A stretch of DNA of 47,786 nucleotides from a virus. The first letter of the stretch is position 1, and each line of letters begins with the position of its first letter. This document shows positions 16,974 to 24,370 of this stretch, in pieces. The DNA is taken from IMG/VR virus record IMGVR_UViG_3300032893_000083, positions 1-47,786 of that record; one strand, given 5' to 3'. The translations under genes were made by a program, and so were the position numbers. The notes under the pieces were generated by a model. The model was given only the letters and a program-made list of their open reading frames with translations, was not told the origin of the DNA and did no database searches.

Positions 16974-17262
16974 GACCATTCCCCTCCGCACCCACCACAT
17001 CCATCATGCTCAAATGCGTACTGACGGCCTGAATGAGTTGCTTGCGCATCAAATACGGATCGTTGCTCAGTTTTTCCGTAGGCAGCACGGTTATAGACAT
17101 TAGCAGATTCATACCGATTGCAAACATCTCTTCCACTGAAAGCGTCGAGCCATGATCCGTATATGCGCTCAAAAAAGCATCATAGGCTTTCTGGCTGATT
17201 TCTTCCACCTTGCGCTTTGAACGGCGCTGAAGGGCTTGGTCGATTGGAGTAGGAGCTTTCAT
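16966..17262 (-). CDS. Hypothetical helical protein before the portal
   Basis: 98 residues from the ATG at 17262, which overlaps the upstream stop (ATGA). Helical throughout (DQALQRRSKRKVEEISQKAYDA... and PYLMRKQLIQAVSTHLSMMD), with a Gly/His end. It overlaps the portal start by 8 bases, so its translation is coupled to the portal. No family is recognised. Confidence 0.62.
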   Translation of the reverse strand: MKAPTPIDQALQRRSKRKVEEISQKAYDAFLSAYTDHGSTLSVEEMFAIGMNLLMSITVLPTEKLSNDPYLMRKQLIQAVSTHLSMMDVVGAEGNGHG

Positions 17263-17438
17263 TTCATTTGAAGTACGAGCTTGTTGTACACTTGATCGTA
17301 GTCCGCCCATTTCGCGTTGCCATCGGGAAGTTCCGATAGGCTCGCATCCCATTGTTTTTCCACCATCTTACAGGCATAAATCATCAAACGGGGAATATAA
17401 AGGGTTCGCGCCAATTCATGGCTAGGTTTGACTTCCAT
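17259..17438 (-). CDS. Small hypothetical protein
   Basis: 59 residues from the ATG at 17438, with AGGAGG about 7 bases upstream inside the end of the preceding gene. The sequence MEVKPSHELARTLYIPRLMI suggests a compact helical protein. It overlaps both neighbours. No function is recognised. Confidence 0.6.
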   Translation of the reverse strand: MEVKPSHELARTLYIPRLMIYACKMVEKQWDASLSELPDGNAKWADYDQVYNKLVLQMK

Positions 17439-18012
17439 TTTCTGCCTCCTGTCTAGCTGTTTCCTTTTTCTTCGGGGGCCGTCCGCGCTTGGCCTTGGGT
17501 TTGGTCGCCATGCCCATCGCAATCAATCCGGCGCTCATCTGTGCAATCTGCTCACGGACCATGATCTGCCGCGCCTGTAATTCCCTAATCTCCGCGTCCA
17601 GCGCCTTATCCTGCGCCCGATAGTCGGTCAGCATTCCTTGCAGCATTTCCATGAAGGAAGGCGGCTTGCCATTCGGGGACGCACGGGATACGGATTGCGC
17701 AGGCTTGGGTACCGCCCCGGAGATTGCCGTTGTCGCGGTAGTCGAAATGCCCCACTGCTCCAAAGCGGTCAGCAATTCATAGACCTGTATATTTCCGCTG
17801 CCGCGAGCGTCCTTCCAGAACTTGATGGCATCTTCGGGTATCGGCTGGTTGTCCTCGGTAGTGCTTGCCAGAGACTTGCGGAAGGCATCCTCGATTCCCA
17901 CCAATGCGACCATTTGGGAATTCTCGCCTTCGATAGTCGCCACATAGCGCCACGGCTTGTTTTCCGGGTTGACCGCCTTGGTGCAAATCAAAGTGAACTC
18001 GAATTTAGGCAT
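17422..18012 (-). CDS. Hypothetical protein with AT-hook-like C-terminus
   Basis: 196 residues. The N-terminus is beta-type (MPKFEFTLICTKAVNPENKP), followed by a helical middle and a coiled segment (DKALDAEIRELQARQIMVRE). The C-terminal stretch KPKAKRGRPPKKK is an AT-hook-like DNA-binding tail. Start chosen at 18012, where TAATG couples it to the upstream gene. It may bind DNA during packaging or regulate late genes; that is inference. Confidence 0.62.
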   Translation of the reverse strand: MPKFEFTLICTKAVNPENKPWRYVATIEGENSQMVALVGIEDAFRKSLASTTEDNQPIPEDAIKFWKDARGSGNIQVYELLTALEQWGISTTATTAISGAVPKPAQSVSRASPNGKPPSFMEMLQGMLTDYRAQDKALDAEIRELQARQIMVREQIAQMSAGLIAMGMATKPKAKRGRPPKKKETARQEAENGSQT

Positions 18013-18197
18013 TAGCCTCCCTCGTGGCTGCGGTTGTTTGCGTACATCTTGTCCAGTTCCTTGCGATAGCAGATGGCGGCGGCTTCGCAGATATGGACAC
18101 ACGATTCCATGCCCTTAATGTCTGCAGGAGTGCCGAGCAATTCAAGCAGCTTGCTGAGCCGCGCCGTTTCGTAAATGTCGAGACGATCTAGGTCCAT
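18012..18197 (-). CDS. Small hypothetical helical protein
   Basis: 61 residues from the ATG at 18197 (AAGGA two bases upstream); a start at 18224 is also possible. The sequence is helical with three Cys (LLELLGTPADIKGMESCVHI, then CEAAAICYRKELDKMY). The stop overlaps the next ATG (TAATG). The 5' part overlaps the end of the upstream zinc-ribbon-like gene by 56 bases in another frame. Confidence 0.5.
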   Translation of the reverse strand: MDLDRLDIYETARLSKLLELLGTPADIKGMESCVHICEAAAICYRKELDKMYANNRSHEGG

Positions 18198-18390
18198 ATT
18201 CCTTAAAATCCTTGTCGCTCCCATCTGGAATCGCGCATTCAGGGCAATAAGGCATTACTACCCACCTTTCGATTTTGCCCCACCAAGTAACCGTTTTGCG
18301 ATACTGCACATTATCGAGGGGAGTGAGCCGTCCGCATTCACAACAGAAAAATACCGCCCATTGCTTCCAATTCACAATGCCGACTCCCAT
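18142..18390 (-). CDS. Small zinc-ribbon-like protein
   Basis: 82 residues with FCCECG (residues about 15-20) and YCPEC (about 48-52), two CxxC pairs separated by about 30 residues, as in zinc ribbons. The C-terminal part, rich in Arg/Gln/Ala, is read across the start of the next gene. It begins shortly after the stop of the upstream gene. The role is unknown. Confidence 0.5.
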   Translation of the reverse strand: MGVGIVNWKQWAVFFCCECGRLTPLDNVQYRKTVTWWGKIERWVVMPYCPECAIPDGSDKDFKEYGPRSSRHLRNGAAQQAA

Positions 18391-18399
18391 CTGATCCCA

Positions 18400-18666
18400 T
18401 CAGCCCTTCACCTGTTTTGCCGTGTTGTTTTTGGCTGGTGGATATAAGCGGAAAATGTTAACCATGCGTTCCAACTGATAGGTTTCCTGAGTTGATGGTG
18501 GTTTCATTTCTTGCACTCGCCATTCCCCCTCTGCGATTTTTGTCACCCATAACTCGCCATTGTCGATATCGGTCTCGCTATACTTGAGATACGCAAGGGC
18601 TTCTTCGATAGCCTTATTTTTGTTGTCAAAACTATGATACAAGGGATTCAATACGCGCTCTCCCAT
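18400..18666 (-). CDS. Small hypothetical protein next to TerL
   Basis: 88 residues (MGERVLNPLYHSFDNKNKAI start), alpha/beta pattern with a charged end. It overlaps the end of the TerL gene by 19 bases and is AT-richer than TerL. No family is recognised. Confidence 0.58.
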   Translation of the reverse strand: MGERVLNPLYHSFDNKNKAIEEALAYLKYSETDIDNGELWVTKIAEGEWRVQEMKPPSTQETYQLERMVNIFRLYPPAKNNTAKQVKG

Positions 18667-20126
18667 GATCCGCCGGTAGGACCGGCATGATCGTAATCTT
18701 CCTCAACGTCTTCGGTTTGTCCGCCCCATTCGACTACCAGTTCCGGTTCGTGTATCCGAGAGAGGCAGTCGAGCATATCATCGTGAGCGACGCTGCCTTC
18801 GCCCGCATAGGGGAGATACTCGCGATTCACAAAATAACTGATTATCTCGAACTTGGTACCGTCGATCAGCGTCCGTTCCATGCGCTTGGGCAACCAGATT
18901 TTAGCGCCCTTGAAATCCGACACAAGTTGAATAATCCGGTCGTACTTCTTGAGTCTGCCGCCATCCATGCCCTTGATGGCTTTGCGGCCCACGCTGGTAA
19001 CGGTCATATCCGCCATGCCCTCCTTCTCCAGCGCGGCCTTGAGAAACACAGAATCGGCGGCTAATGAATATTCTTCTTGAAGAATCTGCTTGGGACGCCA
19101 CTTGCGGGCAAACTTGACCAGCGCATCTATCCGTTCAATGGGGTCGATGCGGTCCAGTACGGCGTCCACAAGAAACCAGCGTTTATCGGGGCCTGCGGCC
19201 AGCACCAAGATGCAAGTACGGTCGTGAGCCTGATCCTTGCCGAGCGCCGGGTCACAGAGAATATAGGTGTTGTAGCGATAGATTTTGTCGAGGTCGTCGG
19301 GCTTGTAGAAACATAACCATTCTTCGTTGAAGCCCTGAGTGATGCGGGGGACGGGTTCCTGTTGCCACTTGGCGTTCCAGATGTAGGAATCCGCTTTATG
19401 TTCTTCGTACCAATCCCTGCCGTAGAATTCTTCCCATAAGTAGGGGCCATCGGGTTTATCTTGGGCTTTCAGAACCAGCACGCTCCATTTCTTGCCTTCA
19501 TCTTCAAGAATACGGCCAGCCAGATCGCGCGGTGCCCATCGGGTAACTACCATGACAAGCCAGCCGTGGGGCCGGAGCCGATCCTTCACAACGCCCTTAT
19601 ACGTCTCGTACAGCATATGCTGCGTGGTTTCGGAGAGGGCTTCTTCGAGGTTTTTGATGGGATCGTCTATCACAATACCGTCGGCGCGGCGTCCCGTATA
19701 ACCGCCATCCATGCCGAAGGAATAGAATGCGCCGCCCTGAATGGTGCGGAAGAAATTGCCCGCATGATTACTGGGGTCGATTTTTACATCGGGGAATGCG
19801 AGATGAAAAACCGGGCTGGTACTCATAGTATTGCGGATGTGGGAACCGAAGTCCTTGGCAAGCGGATCGGTATGCGTGAGTAAGATGAGATTTTTCTTGG
19901 GATTACGACCCAGAAACCACGGCATGAATGTTTTGGTGCATATCTCAGACTTTGCGTGACCGGCGGGCATGAATAGCATGAGCCGCTTGATATCTCCGCA
20001 CTCCACCCTTTTCAATACCGGCACGATGCGTTCCTGCTGGTAGGGGACATATTCGTAGCCGGGGTTAAGAGCCAGATACATCTCCCCAAGGGAATCGTGG
20101 CAGAGTTGTCCGATATCGTCAGCCAT
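18648..20126 (-). CDS. terL: Terminase large subunit
   Basis: 492 residues. The ATPase part has a Walker A-like loop MPAGHAKSE (residues 53-61), an adenine-pocket Gln region near YQQER (29-33), Walker B VIDDP (152-156) and a coupling motif around MVVTRWAPRD (192-201). The nuclease part has LCDPALGKDQAHD (290-302) and a late AHDDMLDC, supplying the acidic RNase H-like residues. It cuts concatemeric DNA and drives it into the procapsid with ATP. The length is usual for the family. It overlaps the Cys-rich gene upstream by 8 bases and is followed by small genes and the portal. Confidence 0.94.
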   Translation of the reverse strand: MADDIGQLCHDSLGEMYLALNPGYEYVPYQQERIVPVLKRVECGDIKRLMLFMPAGHAKSEICTKTFMPWFLGRNPKKNLILLTHTDPLAKDFGSHIRNTMSTSPVFHLAFPDVKIDPSNHAGNFFRTIQGGAFYSFGMDGGYTGRRADGIVIDDPIKNLEEALSETTQHMLYETYKGVVKDRLRPHGWLVMVVTRWAPRDLAGRILEDEGKKWSVLVLKAQDKPDGPYLWEEFYGRDWYEEHKADSYIWNAKWQQEPVPRITQGFNEEWLCFYKPDDLDKIYRYNTYILCDPALGKDQAHDRTCILVLAAGPDKRWFLVDAVLDRIDPIERIDALVKFARKWRPKQILQEEYSLAADSVFLKAALEKEGMADMTVTSVGRKAIKGMDGGRLKKYDRIIQLVSDFKGAKIWLPKRMERTLIDGTKFEIISYFVNREYLPYAGEGSVAHDDMLDCLSRIHEPELVVEWGGQTEDVEEDYDHAGPTGGSWESAY

Positions 20127-20409
20127 TTGCCGCCCAGATTTCGTCGTGTCGGCACTGGTAGGGCCGGAGCTTGGTACTCTTGCAGAGAATGCAGAACTTG
20201 TCGCTCTTTCTGCCGTTCACATTGATCACCTTGATGTGTTCGCCTATCCAGTGGAGAAGCTCGGCGTAATCAGGGATAGGCGGTGTTGCGAATCCTGTCC
20301 CGAACTGAGGATTAGGTTGATCGTTGGTTGCCTCTGCCAGCCGTTCGGCTCGTTTGGCGGCGCGGCCAGCAACCATAGCGGCGATTTGCTCAGGGGTTCG
20401 GGTCGTCAT
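20119..20409 (-). CDS. Small Cys-containing protein between terminase genes
   Basis: 96 residues. The N-terminus is a basic helix (TPEQIAAMVAGRAAKRAERL), the C-terminus has CILC (about 73-76) and a later C-x-H, a possible zinc knuckle. It overlaps both neighbours. It could be a terminase cofactor; the sequence alone does not show this. Confidence 0.62.
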   Translation of the reverse strand: MTTRTPEQIAAMVAGRAAKRAERLAEATNDQPNPQFGTGFATPPIPDYAELLHWIGEHIKVINVNGRKSDKFCILCKSTKLRPYQCRHDEIWAANG

Positions 20410-21046
20410 TTTTTACCTCTTTGGCTTCGGCATCGATAGTCTCGCCCTTCAGGGCTTTGTCACGGCGCTGGCGGGCTTCGAGAAGGCGTTTGCGTTCTGA
20501 TTGGTCGATTCCAGCGGCCCGCTTAATTCCCTGATTGGGGTTGAATTTAGCCGCCAGCACATCGCAATTACGGGCTTCCGTGAGGACTTTAATCAGAAAT
20601 CCGTCCTTTCCTTCCTTAATCTGCAAATTACCATCTTCGTCTTTCTCAAGATATAGGGACTCTAGGGCGAAATACCGGGTCCGATACCACGCCAGCCGCT
20701 TTTCAATATCGGAGGCCGCCGGGAATATCCGGTCGAAAGTAGTCGCCTTAGGTTCCGGCAATGCCGCTCCCAAAGCTTTGAGAATATGGCCCCGGTGACG
20801 GATAACGTGATCGAGAGCGTAGGTGGGACTGACACGTGCGGCGATTTCTTCCAAAGTTTCCCTGCAACTCAGTACCAAGTAATCCAAGAAGCGGCGGTCC
20901 TCGTGCCAGCACATAGAACAACGGGTAGATACATTCCAGACCTTGGGGGGATTTTGCAGGAAATGGGTGTAGGCACGATCCGCGCCCGCCCGCGCATCTT
21001 CTTCGCCCCAAGGGTTAAAGATGACAACTCGGCCCATCTTAGTCAT
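20390..21046 (-). CDS. Terminase small subunit candidate (HTH)
   Basis: 218 residues. RCSMCWHEDRRFLDY (about 42-56), followed by LEEIAARVSPTYALDHVIRH, is the Cys/His plus helix-turn-helix pattern found in phage DNA-binding proteins that recognise packaging sites. A charged helical C-terminus (RKRLLEARQRRDKALKGE) could contact the large subunit. It lies two genes before TerL in a late operon, the usual place. No search was possible, so this remains a candidate. Confidence 0.5.
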   Translation of the reverse strand: MTKMGRVVIFNPWGEEDARAGADRAYTHFLQNPPKVWNVSTRCSMCWHEDRRFLDYLVLSCRETLEEIAARVSPTYALDHVIRHRGHILKALGAALPEPKATTFDRIFPAASDIEKRLAWYRTRYFALESLYLEKDEDGNLQIKEGKDGFLIKVLTEARNCDVLAAKFNPNQGIKRAAGIDQSERKRLLEARQRRDKALKGETIDAEAKEVKNDDPNP

Positions 21047-21106
21047 TTTCCAAAGGGTGGGGTAGGTTTCTCCGGGGAATCATGGGGTCGTATTCGCATA
21101 ATTGGC

Positions 21107-21307
21107 TTATTCTTTAGGTTCGAGATCGTCGCTACTCACCAATCCAAAGGGGTAAAAGTCTTCCTCTGAATCATACCGTGCCCAAATTAATTCCGCTAAC
21201 TTGGAAAGCGCCTTTGCAGTACGATAAAGATTCGCTCGTGGCACAGCTTTCTGCATATAGGCCGCAACATTAGCAACGTCCTGATCTACGATGTCTATTT
21301 TTCTCAT
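21107..21307 (-). CDS. Small hypothetical helical protein
   Basis: 66 residues from the ATG at 21307 with GGGGAAGGAGC directly upstream, a strong ribosome site. Sequence MRKIDIVDQDVANVAAYMQK, then a helix ending in an acidic tail. First well-initiated gene of the late operon after the short leader genes. No family is recognised. Confidence 0.65.
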   Translation of the reverse strand: MRKIDIVDQDVANVAAYMQKAVPRANLYRTAKALSKLAELIWARYDSEEDFYPFGLVSSDDLEPKE

Positions 21308-21328
21308 GCTCCTTCCCCTTATTCGCAT

Positions 21329-21493
21329 TCAGAATCTACAGCCTTCGTCCTGATGATTCCACCAATCTAAAGCCTCTTCCACAATCGCCCTAACCTCATT
21401 CTCCGTTAAAGTCTCCAATCTGCACCGCGCCCGCAGCGAGCAAATAGCCGCTTCACGCAACCCCCACAGCAAAAGATATAGCTCTAATTCCAT
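21329..21493 (-). CDS. Very small protein, first late gene after a leader peptide
   Basis: 54 residues (MELELYLLLWGLREAAICSL start), helical and acidic at the end (ENEVRAIVEEALDWWNHQDE). The ATG has no good ribosome site but lies inside the end of a 20-codon leader frame that does, suggesting coupled translation. A copy of the 14-bp motif ends 5 bases upstream of the start. Confidence 0.55.
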   Translation of the reverse strand: MELELYLLLWGLREAAICSLRARCRLETLTENEVRAIVEEALDWWNHQDEGCRF

Positions 21494-21546
21494 AGCTTCA
21501 CGCCCGCGTGAGACTCAACGTCAGTCCGAAAAATCCCCGTTTTCAT
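21484..21546 (-). CDS. Possible 20-residue leader peptide
   Basis: ATG at 21546 with AGGTGG six bases upstream, reading 20 codons (MKTGIFRTDVESHAGVKLWN) to a TAG that lies beyond the start of the next gene. Strong ribosome site, and the downstream start has none, so it may couple translation. The residues SHAGVK come from the 14-bp motif at 21498-21511. Confidence 0.35.
   Translation of the reverse strand: MKTGIFRTDVESHAGVKLWN
21498..21511 (-). repeat. Dispersed 14-bp motif, copy 3
   Basis: TCACGCCCGCGTGA on the plus strand, perfect six-base arms (TCACGC/GCGTGA) around CC. It lies just before the start of the first late gene. Confidence 0.7.
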
Positions 21547-21554
21547 GAATTCCA

Positions 21555-21572
21555 CCTATAACCCCTTATAGG
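21555..21572. promoter_or_regulatory. Inverted repeat at the late-operon promoter region
   Basis: CCTATAA, four bases, TTATAGG: perfect 7-bp arms. On the minus strand the left arm carries TATAAG, a good -10-like hexamer, 9 bases before the leader-peptide start codon. No good -35 is seen 17 bases upstream, so an activator or a phage-specific factor may be needed. It could be operator and promoter in one. Confidence 0.45.
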
Positions 21573-21600
21573 CTCGGAACAATTAAAGCGCGCATCTGGG

Positions 21601-22002
21601 CTACCCCGCCACGCAGAAGCCGCATTTCGGGTCGGCCCTATGCGGATGGCGGACACAACCTGCCAGCTTAGGCCTGGAGCCGACGGCTGGAGTCGAACCA
21701 GCAACCTGCCCGTTACGAGTGGGATGCTCTACCGTTGGAGCTACATCGGCGTGAGAAGGATCAACGGGCGTTGCCCAGGCCTGGATGCAGTCCCGAACTG
21801 CTCGCGTAGCAGTCGCGACCTGTGTTTTCACAGCCGCCCGCTCATCCTTCTCGGCCCATCGCTTCCTCGCCATCGCCTGCGCTACCGGGTCCGGATAGCA
21901 TCGGCACGTCTTACAGTGCTTCTCAGGCATATGCGCATGGTACGCTTCTGCGCATATGCGGTCAAGCGCTTGTGCGCTGCTGCCTAACTGCTTCAAAGCC
22001 AT
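21601..22002 (-). CDS. Uncertain open frame reading through the tRNA gene
   Basis: 133 residues from the ATG at 22002 (AGGGG upstream), or 139 from a GTG that directly follows the stop of the upstream gene. It has Cys clusters (KHCKTCRC, and CGFC near the end). The 3' part crosses the tRNA-Thr, so residues like VAGSTPAVGS only reflect the T arm. Either a small zinc-binding protein ending in an odd extension, or no gene at all. Confidence 0.3.
   Translation of the reverse strand: MALKQLGSSAQALDRICAEAYHAHMPEKHCKTCRCYPDPVAQAMARKRWAEKDERAAVKTQVATATRAVRDCIQAWATPVDPSHADVAPTVEHPTRNGQVAGSTPAVGSRPKLAGCVRHPHRADPKCGFCVAG
21675..21750 (-). tRNA. tRNA-Thr (anticodon CGU) with encoded CCA
   Basis: Minus-strand cloverleaf of 72 bases plus U73 and an encoded CCA. 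Acceptor stem GCCGATG/CGTCGGC (7 pairs, one G-U), D arm GCTC/GAGC with an 8-base loop, anticodon loop CTCGTAA, variable loop AGGTT, T arm GCTGG/CCAGC with loop TTCGACT. The anticodon stem is imperfect (only three C-G pairs; mismatches at 27-43 and 31-39). Thr identity follows from the CGU anticodon. An open frame reads through the gene on the same strand. Confidence 0.82.
21927..21959. repeat. 33-bp inverted repeat, operator-like
   Basis: GCATATGCGCA (21927-21937), 11-base spacer, TGCGCATATGC (21949-21959): perfect 11-bp arms, each itself rich in palindromic ATGCGCAT. A 10-bp palindrome CAAGCGCTTG follows at 21963-21972. No U-run, so not a terminator. It could bind a dimeric regulator at the boundary between the late operon and the mixed-strand region. 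Confidence 0.55.
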
Positions 22003-22020
22003 AGCCCCTGCTTCGACCAC

Positions 22021-22338
22021 TTAGCGAGGGGTTAAAGGGTATATGAACGGGATGACCGCCCCCTTTCGCACGGTACGCCTAGGGTTTCCCCGTACCACCC
22101 ACAATGCCCAAGCTTTACTGCAGTAATCAGCCGGGTGCCCAGCCTCCCTGCACTGCCTACACTCCCGCTTGTGACGTACCCACCGAGCTACTTGCAGGCT
22201 AGCGGGGCATTGGTTCAGTTTGCCAATGCCGCTATGTCGGAGCAAGTCCAAGCGTGTGGGCTTAACCCTGCCGCCATAGCTGGTGTGGTTTTTGGGCCAA
22301 GGGCCTGATTGAGCGGAAAGTCTGGTGAAGCGACGCAT
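22021..22338 (-). CDS. Small Cys-rich hypothetical protein
   Basis: 105 residues from the ATG at 22338; later starts are possible because the first half is weakly protein-like. The second half VARWVRHKRECRQCREAGHP, followed by a further Cys, resembles small phage proteins with a H...C-x-x-C...C arrangement. It ends one base before the next possible start. Its start overlaps the divergent gene at 22337. Confidence 0.42.
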   Translation of the reverse strand: MRRFTRLSAQSGPWPKNHTSYGGRVKPTRLDLLRHSGIGKLNQCPASLQVARWVRHKRECRQCREAGHPADYCSKAWALWVVRGNPRRTVRKGAVIPFIYPLTPR

Positions 22339-22555
22339 GTGTGAAGCTAAATTCGATGCCGAAACTGGGGGCGGGATTGGACCGGAGACTACAGTCGTGG
22401 TTATCGGACGAGAAGGCCATTGGGCACCTATTGATGCAAAGCTAATCGCCCGCATCAAAGCGAATTGGAGACGTTCGCGCCTACGCCGACCATCAAACGA
22501 GATCGTCCGATTGATTCACAATAATTTGCAGAATCAAGGCGTTATCGGACTTTAA
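22337..22555 (+). CDS. Small basic hypothetical protein
   Basis: 72 residues from the ATG at 22337 (GGTGAAG upstream; a GTG at 22325 is an alternative). N-terminal half TTVVVIGREGHWAPIDAKLI is alpha/beta, C-terminal half basic (RRSRLRRPSNEIVRLIHNN). It stands alone on the plus strand before a minus-strand gene. No family is recognised. Confidence 0.42.
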   Translation: MCEAKFDAETGGGIGPETTVVVIGREGHWAPIDAKLIARIKANWRRSRLRRPSNEIVRLIHNNLQNQGVIGL

Positions 22556-22568
22556 AACGCGGCAGTTT

Positions 22569-22805
22569 TTAGCCCCTTTTCCACCGTGCGACGGCAGCCT
22601 TCCGCGTCAATTCCGTCCGCTTCTTGGCCGACACGCCTTTCCAGCGGTTCTTTCCGCCTTTCGGTCCGCCCAGCTTGCCTAGCGCCACGGCAGCCGGATT
22701 CTTTGCCCTGCCCTCTGGTTCCGGCTCTGCTTGTCCGGTTGCCATTTTCACTACCATTGAGGCAAGCTGGTTTGTGTCGCGGGGCATCCGAGAACGCTTT
22801 TGCAT
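22569..22805 (-). CDS. Small Lys/Ala-rich basic protein (KNPAAVALGKLGG type)
   Basis: 78 residues from the ATG at 22805; MPRDTNQ at 22787 is another start. The C-terminal half, KNPAAVALGKLGGPKGGK then basic residues to RKAAVARWKRG, matches a widespread small family in phages, plasmids and bacteria with this signature. Its function is not established to my knowledge; the charge suggests nucleic-acid binding. It is divergent from the membrane-protein gene at 22847. Confidence 0.62.
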   Translation of the reverse strand: MQKRSRMPRDTNQLASMVVKMATGQAEPEPEGRAKNPAAVALGKLGGPKGGKNRWKGVSAKKRTELTRKAAVARWKRG

Positions 22806-22846
22806 GGCCCCATGATGGCACCAATCGAAAGGGAGCGCAATCCTGG

Positions 22847-23701
22847 ATGCGATTCTCGCAAACGTTATTGGTCCTGACCTTATTTGCGTCGCTGCTAAGC
22901 GCCACCAGTTATGCGCAAAATCCAATTCCAAAGATCGCTTCGGAACCAAATAAATCCAGCACTTTCATAAAGCAGCCAACCAATGATCACCCATCGCCAC
23001 TGACAAGCGCCAATTCGACGCAATCCCCAACAGATACAGCAAGTCCCGATAGTGGCAGCGATTGCCACGATGGCGATTCTAATTCTGGAATAACGATATT
23101 TCTTGCTGCTGTGATGGCCGCCGCAACCATTGCGATTGCGATCTTCAATTATCAGTTGGTCGGCGTTACAGGGAAAATGCAGGAAGCTACAACTAAGGCT
23201 ACCGAGGCTGCGGAGGCCGCGCTTCATGCCGACAGGCCATTCTTGTTGATTTTTAGGGTAACCGTTTTCCACACCGCAATCCCGAATCCATCGGGTCATA
23301 GTTTGGAAGCTCGGATATGGCTGCACAACTTCGGTAACGGTCCGGCGGATATTGTTGATTACATTGCCGAGGCTGCCTTGTTTGATCGAAATCCCCGCGT
23401 AGGTGGTGCCGTGCAAGAGCCGGTGGTCGAATACGGTCCCGCTGATGGCGGTCCCCTTGGCAATTCGCTCATAGCCCCGCATATCGACTCGAAGGGCGAC
23501 GATATTGTCGCTCATTTGACGTTGAGCGACGATGATATGAAAGCGATGCGAGATGAAACAAAACGCGTCGGAATTCACGGACGAATCCGCTATCGAGGCG
23601 CCCCTAAACAAGTTTATGAAAGCCGGTTCTTCTGGTGGTATTTTCCAGATACTCAGGAATGTTTTCGGGCAGCTAATCCTGAACTGAACGCCCATACTTA
23701 A
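22847..23701 (+). CDS. Membrane protein with signal peptide and one further transmembrane segment
   Basis: 284 residues from the ATG at 22847 (GGGAG 11 bases upstream). Residues 1-24 form a signal peptide or first membrane segment (LLVLTLFASLLSAT, then SYAQ). Residues 25-80 are Ser/Thr/Pro/Asp-rich, 82-100 form a membrane helix (ITIFLAAVMAAATIAIAIF), then a helix (MQEATTKATEAAEAALHADR) and a beta-rich C-terminal domain. The same architecture occurs in bacterial hypothetical proteins. In a phage it may act in superinfection exclusion or host envelope change; this is inference. Confidence 0.68.
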   Translation: MRFSQTLLVLTLFASLLSATSYAQNPIPKIASEPNKSSTFIKQPTNDHPSPLTSANSTQSPTDTASPDSGSDCHDGDSNSGITIFLAAVMAAATIAIAIFNYQLVGVTGKMQEATTKATEAAEAALHADRPFLLIFRVTVFHTAIPNPSGHSLEARIWLHNFGNGPADIVDYIAEAALFDRNPRVGGAVQEPVVEYGPADGGPLGNSLIAPHIDSKGDDIVAHLTLSDDDMKAMRDETKRVGIHGRIRYRGAPKQVYESRFFWWYFPDTQECFRAANPELNAHT

Positions 23702-23852
23702 CAAGCCGATCAACAGTCCCATCGGCCATGCCACGCACCCTTTCGCACCCCGCGAAGCGTTGCGGCCATCTTTGCTCTTTTGAAACTGAACTAGTGCCCC
23801 TTGGAAGTAGAGGAGCGAAGGGACTGGCAGATATTGGATTGTCGTTGGGGTG

Positions 23853-24053
23853 TCAGTCTGCATGTTTAGCCTTCCGAAGTGTCGCGAGTCGAGCAATCTC
23901 TGTGAGTGTGCCTTCTGTTTCGCCTATCTGTGCTTTGCGACGAACCGCAATATCGCGAATTCGACCTAAACGCGCCTCAGCGATTCCTACTCGCGTAAGA
24001 AGGTCTTCACGCTCTCCCCGACTCTGCACGCAATAGTCATAGGGACAATCCAT
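23853..24053 (-). CDS. Small helical protein
   Basis: 66 residues, helical (LLTRVGIAEARLGRIRDIAV, then LTEIARLATLRKAKH), with two Cys at the start. It begins 4 bases after the upstream stop, with copy 4 of the 14-bp motif in between. The 150 bases between it and the convergent membrane-protein gene show no clear hairpin with U-run. Confidence 0.55.
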   Translation of the reverse strand: MDCPYDYCVQSRGEREDLLTRVGIAEARLGRIRDIAVRRKAQIGETEGTLTEIARLATLRKAKHAD

Positions 24054-24057
24054 ATTC

Positions 24058-24071
24058 TCACGCGGGCGTTA
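24058..24071 (-). repeat. Dispersed 14-bp motif, copy 4
   Basis: Coding strand TAACGCCCGCGTGA; encodes L-T-P-A and its terminal TGA is the stop codon of the gene. Confidence 0.7.
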
Positions 24072-24252
24072 GACCCTTGCGCCTTGCTTCCCGAACCAAG
24101 GCCCGCCGCTTCATTTCTGCCGATACTTGCTCCGGTCCTAGCGATGCCCAGTGAGCCTTGAGCCTTGCACTTGCCCGGGCTTTTTCGCCGTCTTTGCTCC
24201 AGCGGATTTTTGCCGCGTGGCTCAAATGCTTCTGCAATGCGTTCACGTCCAT
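24058..24252 (-). CDS. Small basic helical protein, possibly DNA-binding
   Basis: 64 residues, basic and helical (LQKHLSHAAKIRWSKDGEKA, then VSAEMKRRALVREARRKG), resembling small phage HTH-like proteins. The last codons L-T-P-A-stop are written by the 14-bp motif. A good -35/-10 pair lies directly upstream, so close to the ATG that the transcript may be leaderless or the start may lie further in. Confidence 0.55.
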   Translation of the reverse strand: MDVNALQKHLSHAAKIRWSKDGEKARASARLKAHWASLGPEQVSAEMKRRALVREARRKGLTPA

Positions 24253-24253
24253 A

Positions 24254-24283
24254 ATCTTATTCGATGCACCTATCGTGTGTCAA
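24254..24283 (-). promoter_or_regulatory. Minus-strand promoter candidate, divergent region
   Basis: Minus strand TTGACA (24278-24283) and TAAGAT (24254-24259) with 18 bases between. The -10 is only one base from the annotated ATG, which is closer than expected. Confidence 0.42.
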
Positions 24284-24370
24284 TATCGCGCGCGCTGTTT
24301 TTCCCGTGAACGCTTCAAGCCCTTCTCCCCGTTAGACTTTATGAGTCTTAAAAATATTTTCGCCACCCCC

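Noticed and set aside
21640-21987. Plus-strand frame of 115 codons
   Set aside because: Antisense to the tRNA-Thr; no ribosome site; composition unlike a protein.
23702-23852. Terminator between convergent genes
   Set aside because: No stem with a T-run could be found; the stretch shows nothing definable.
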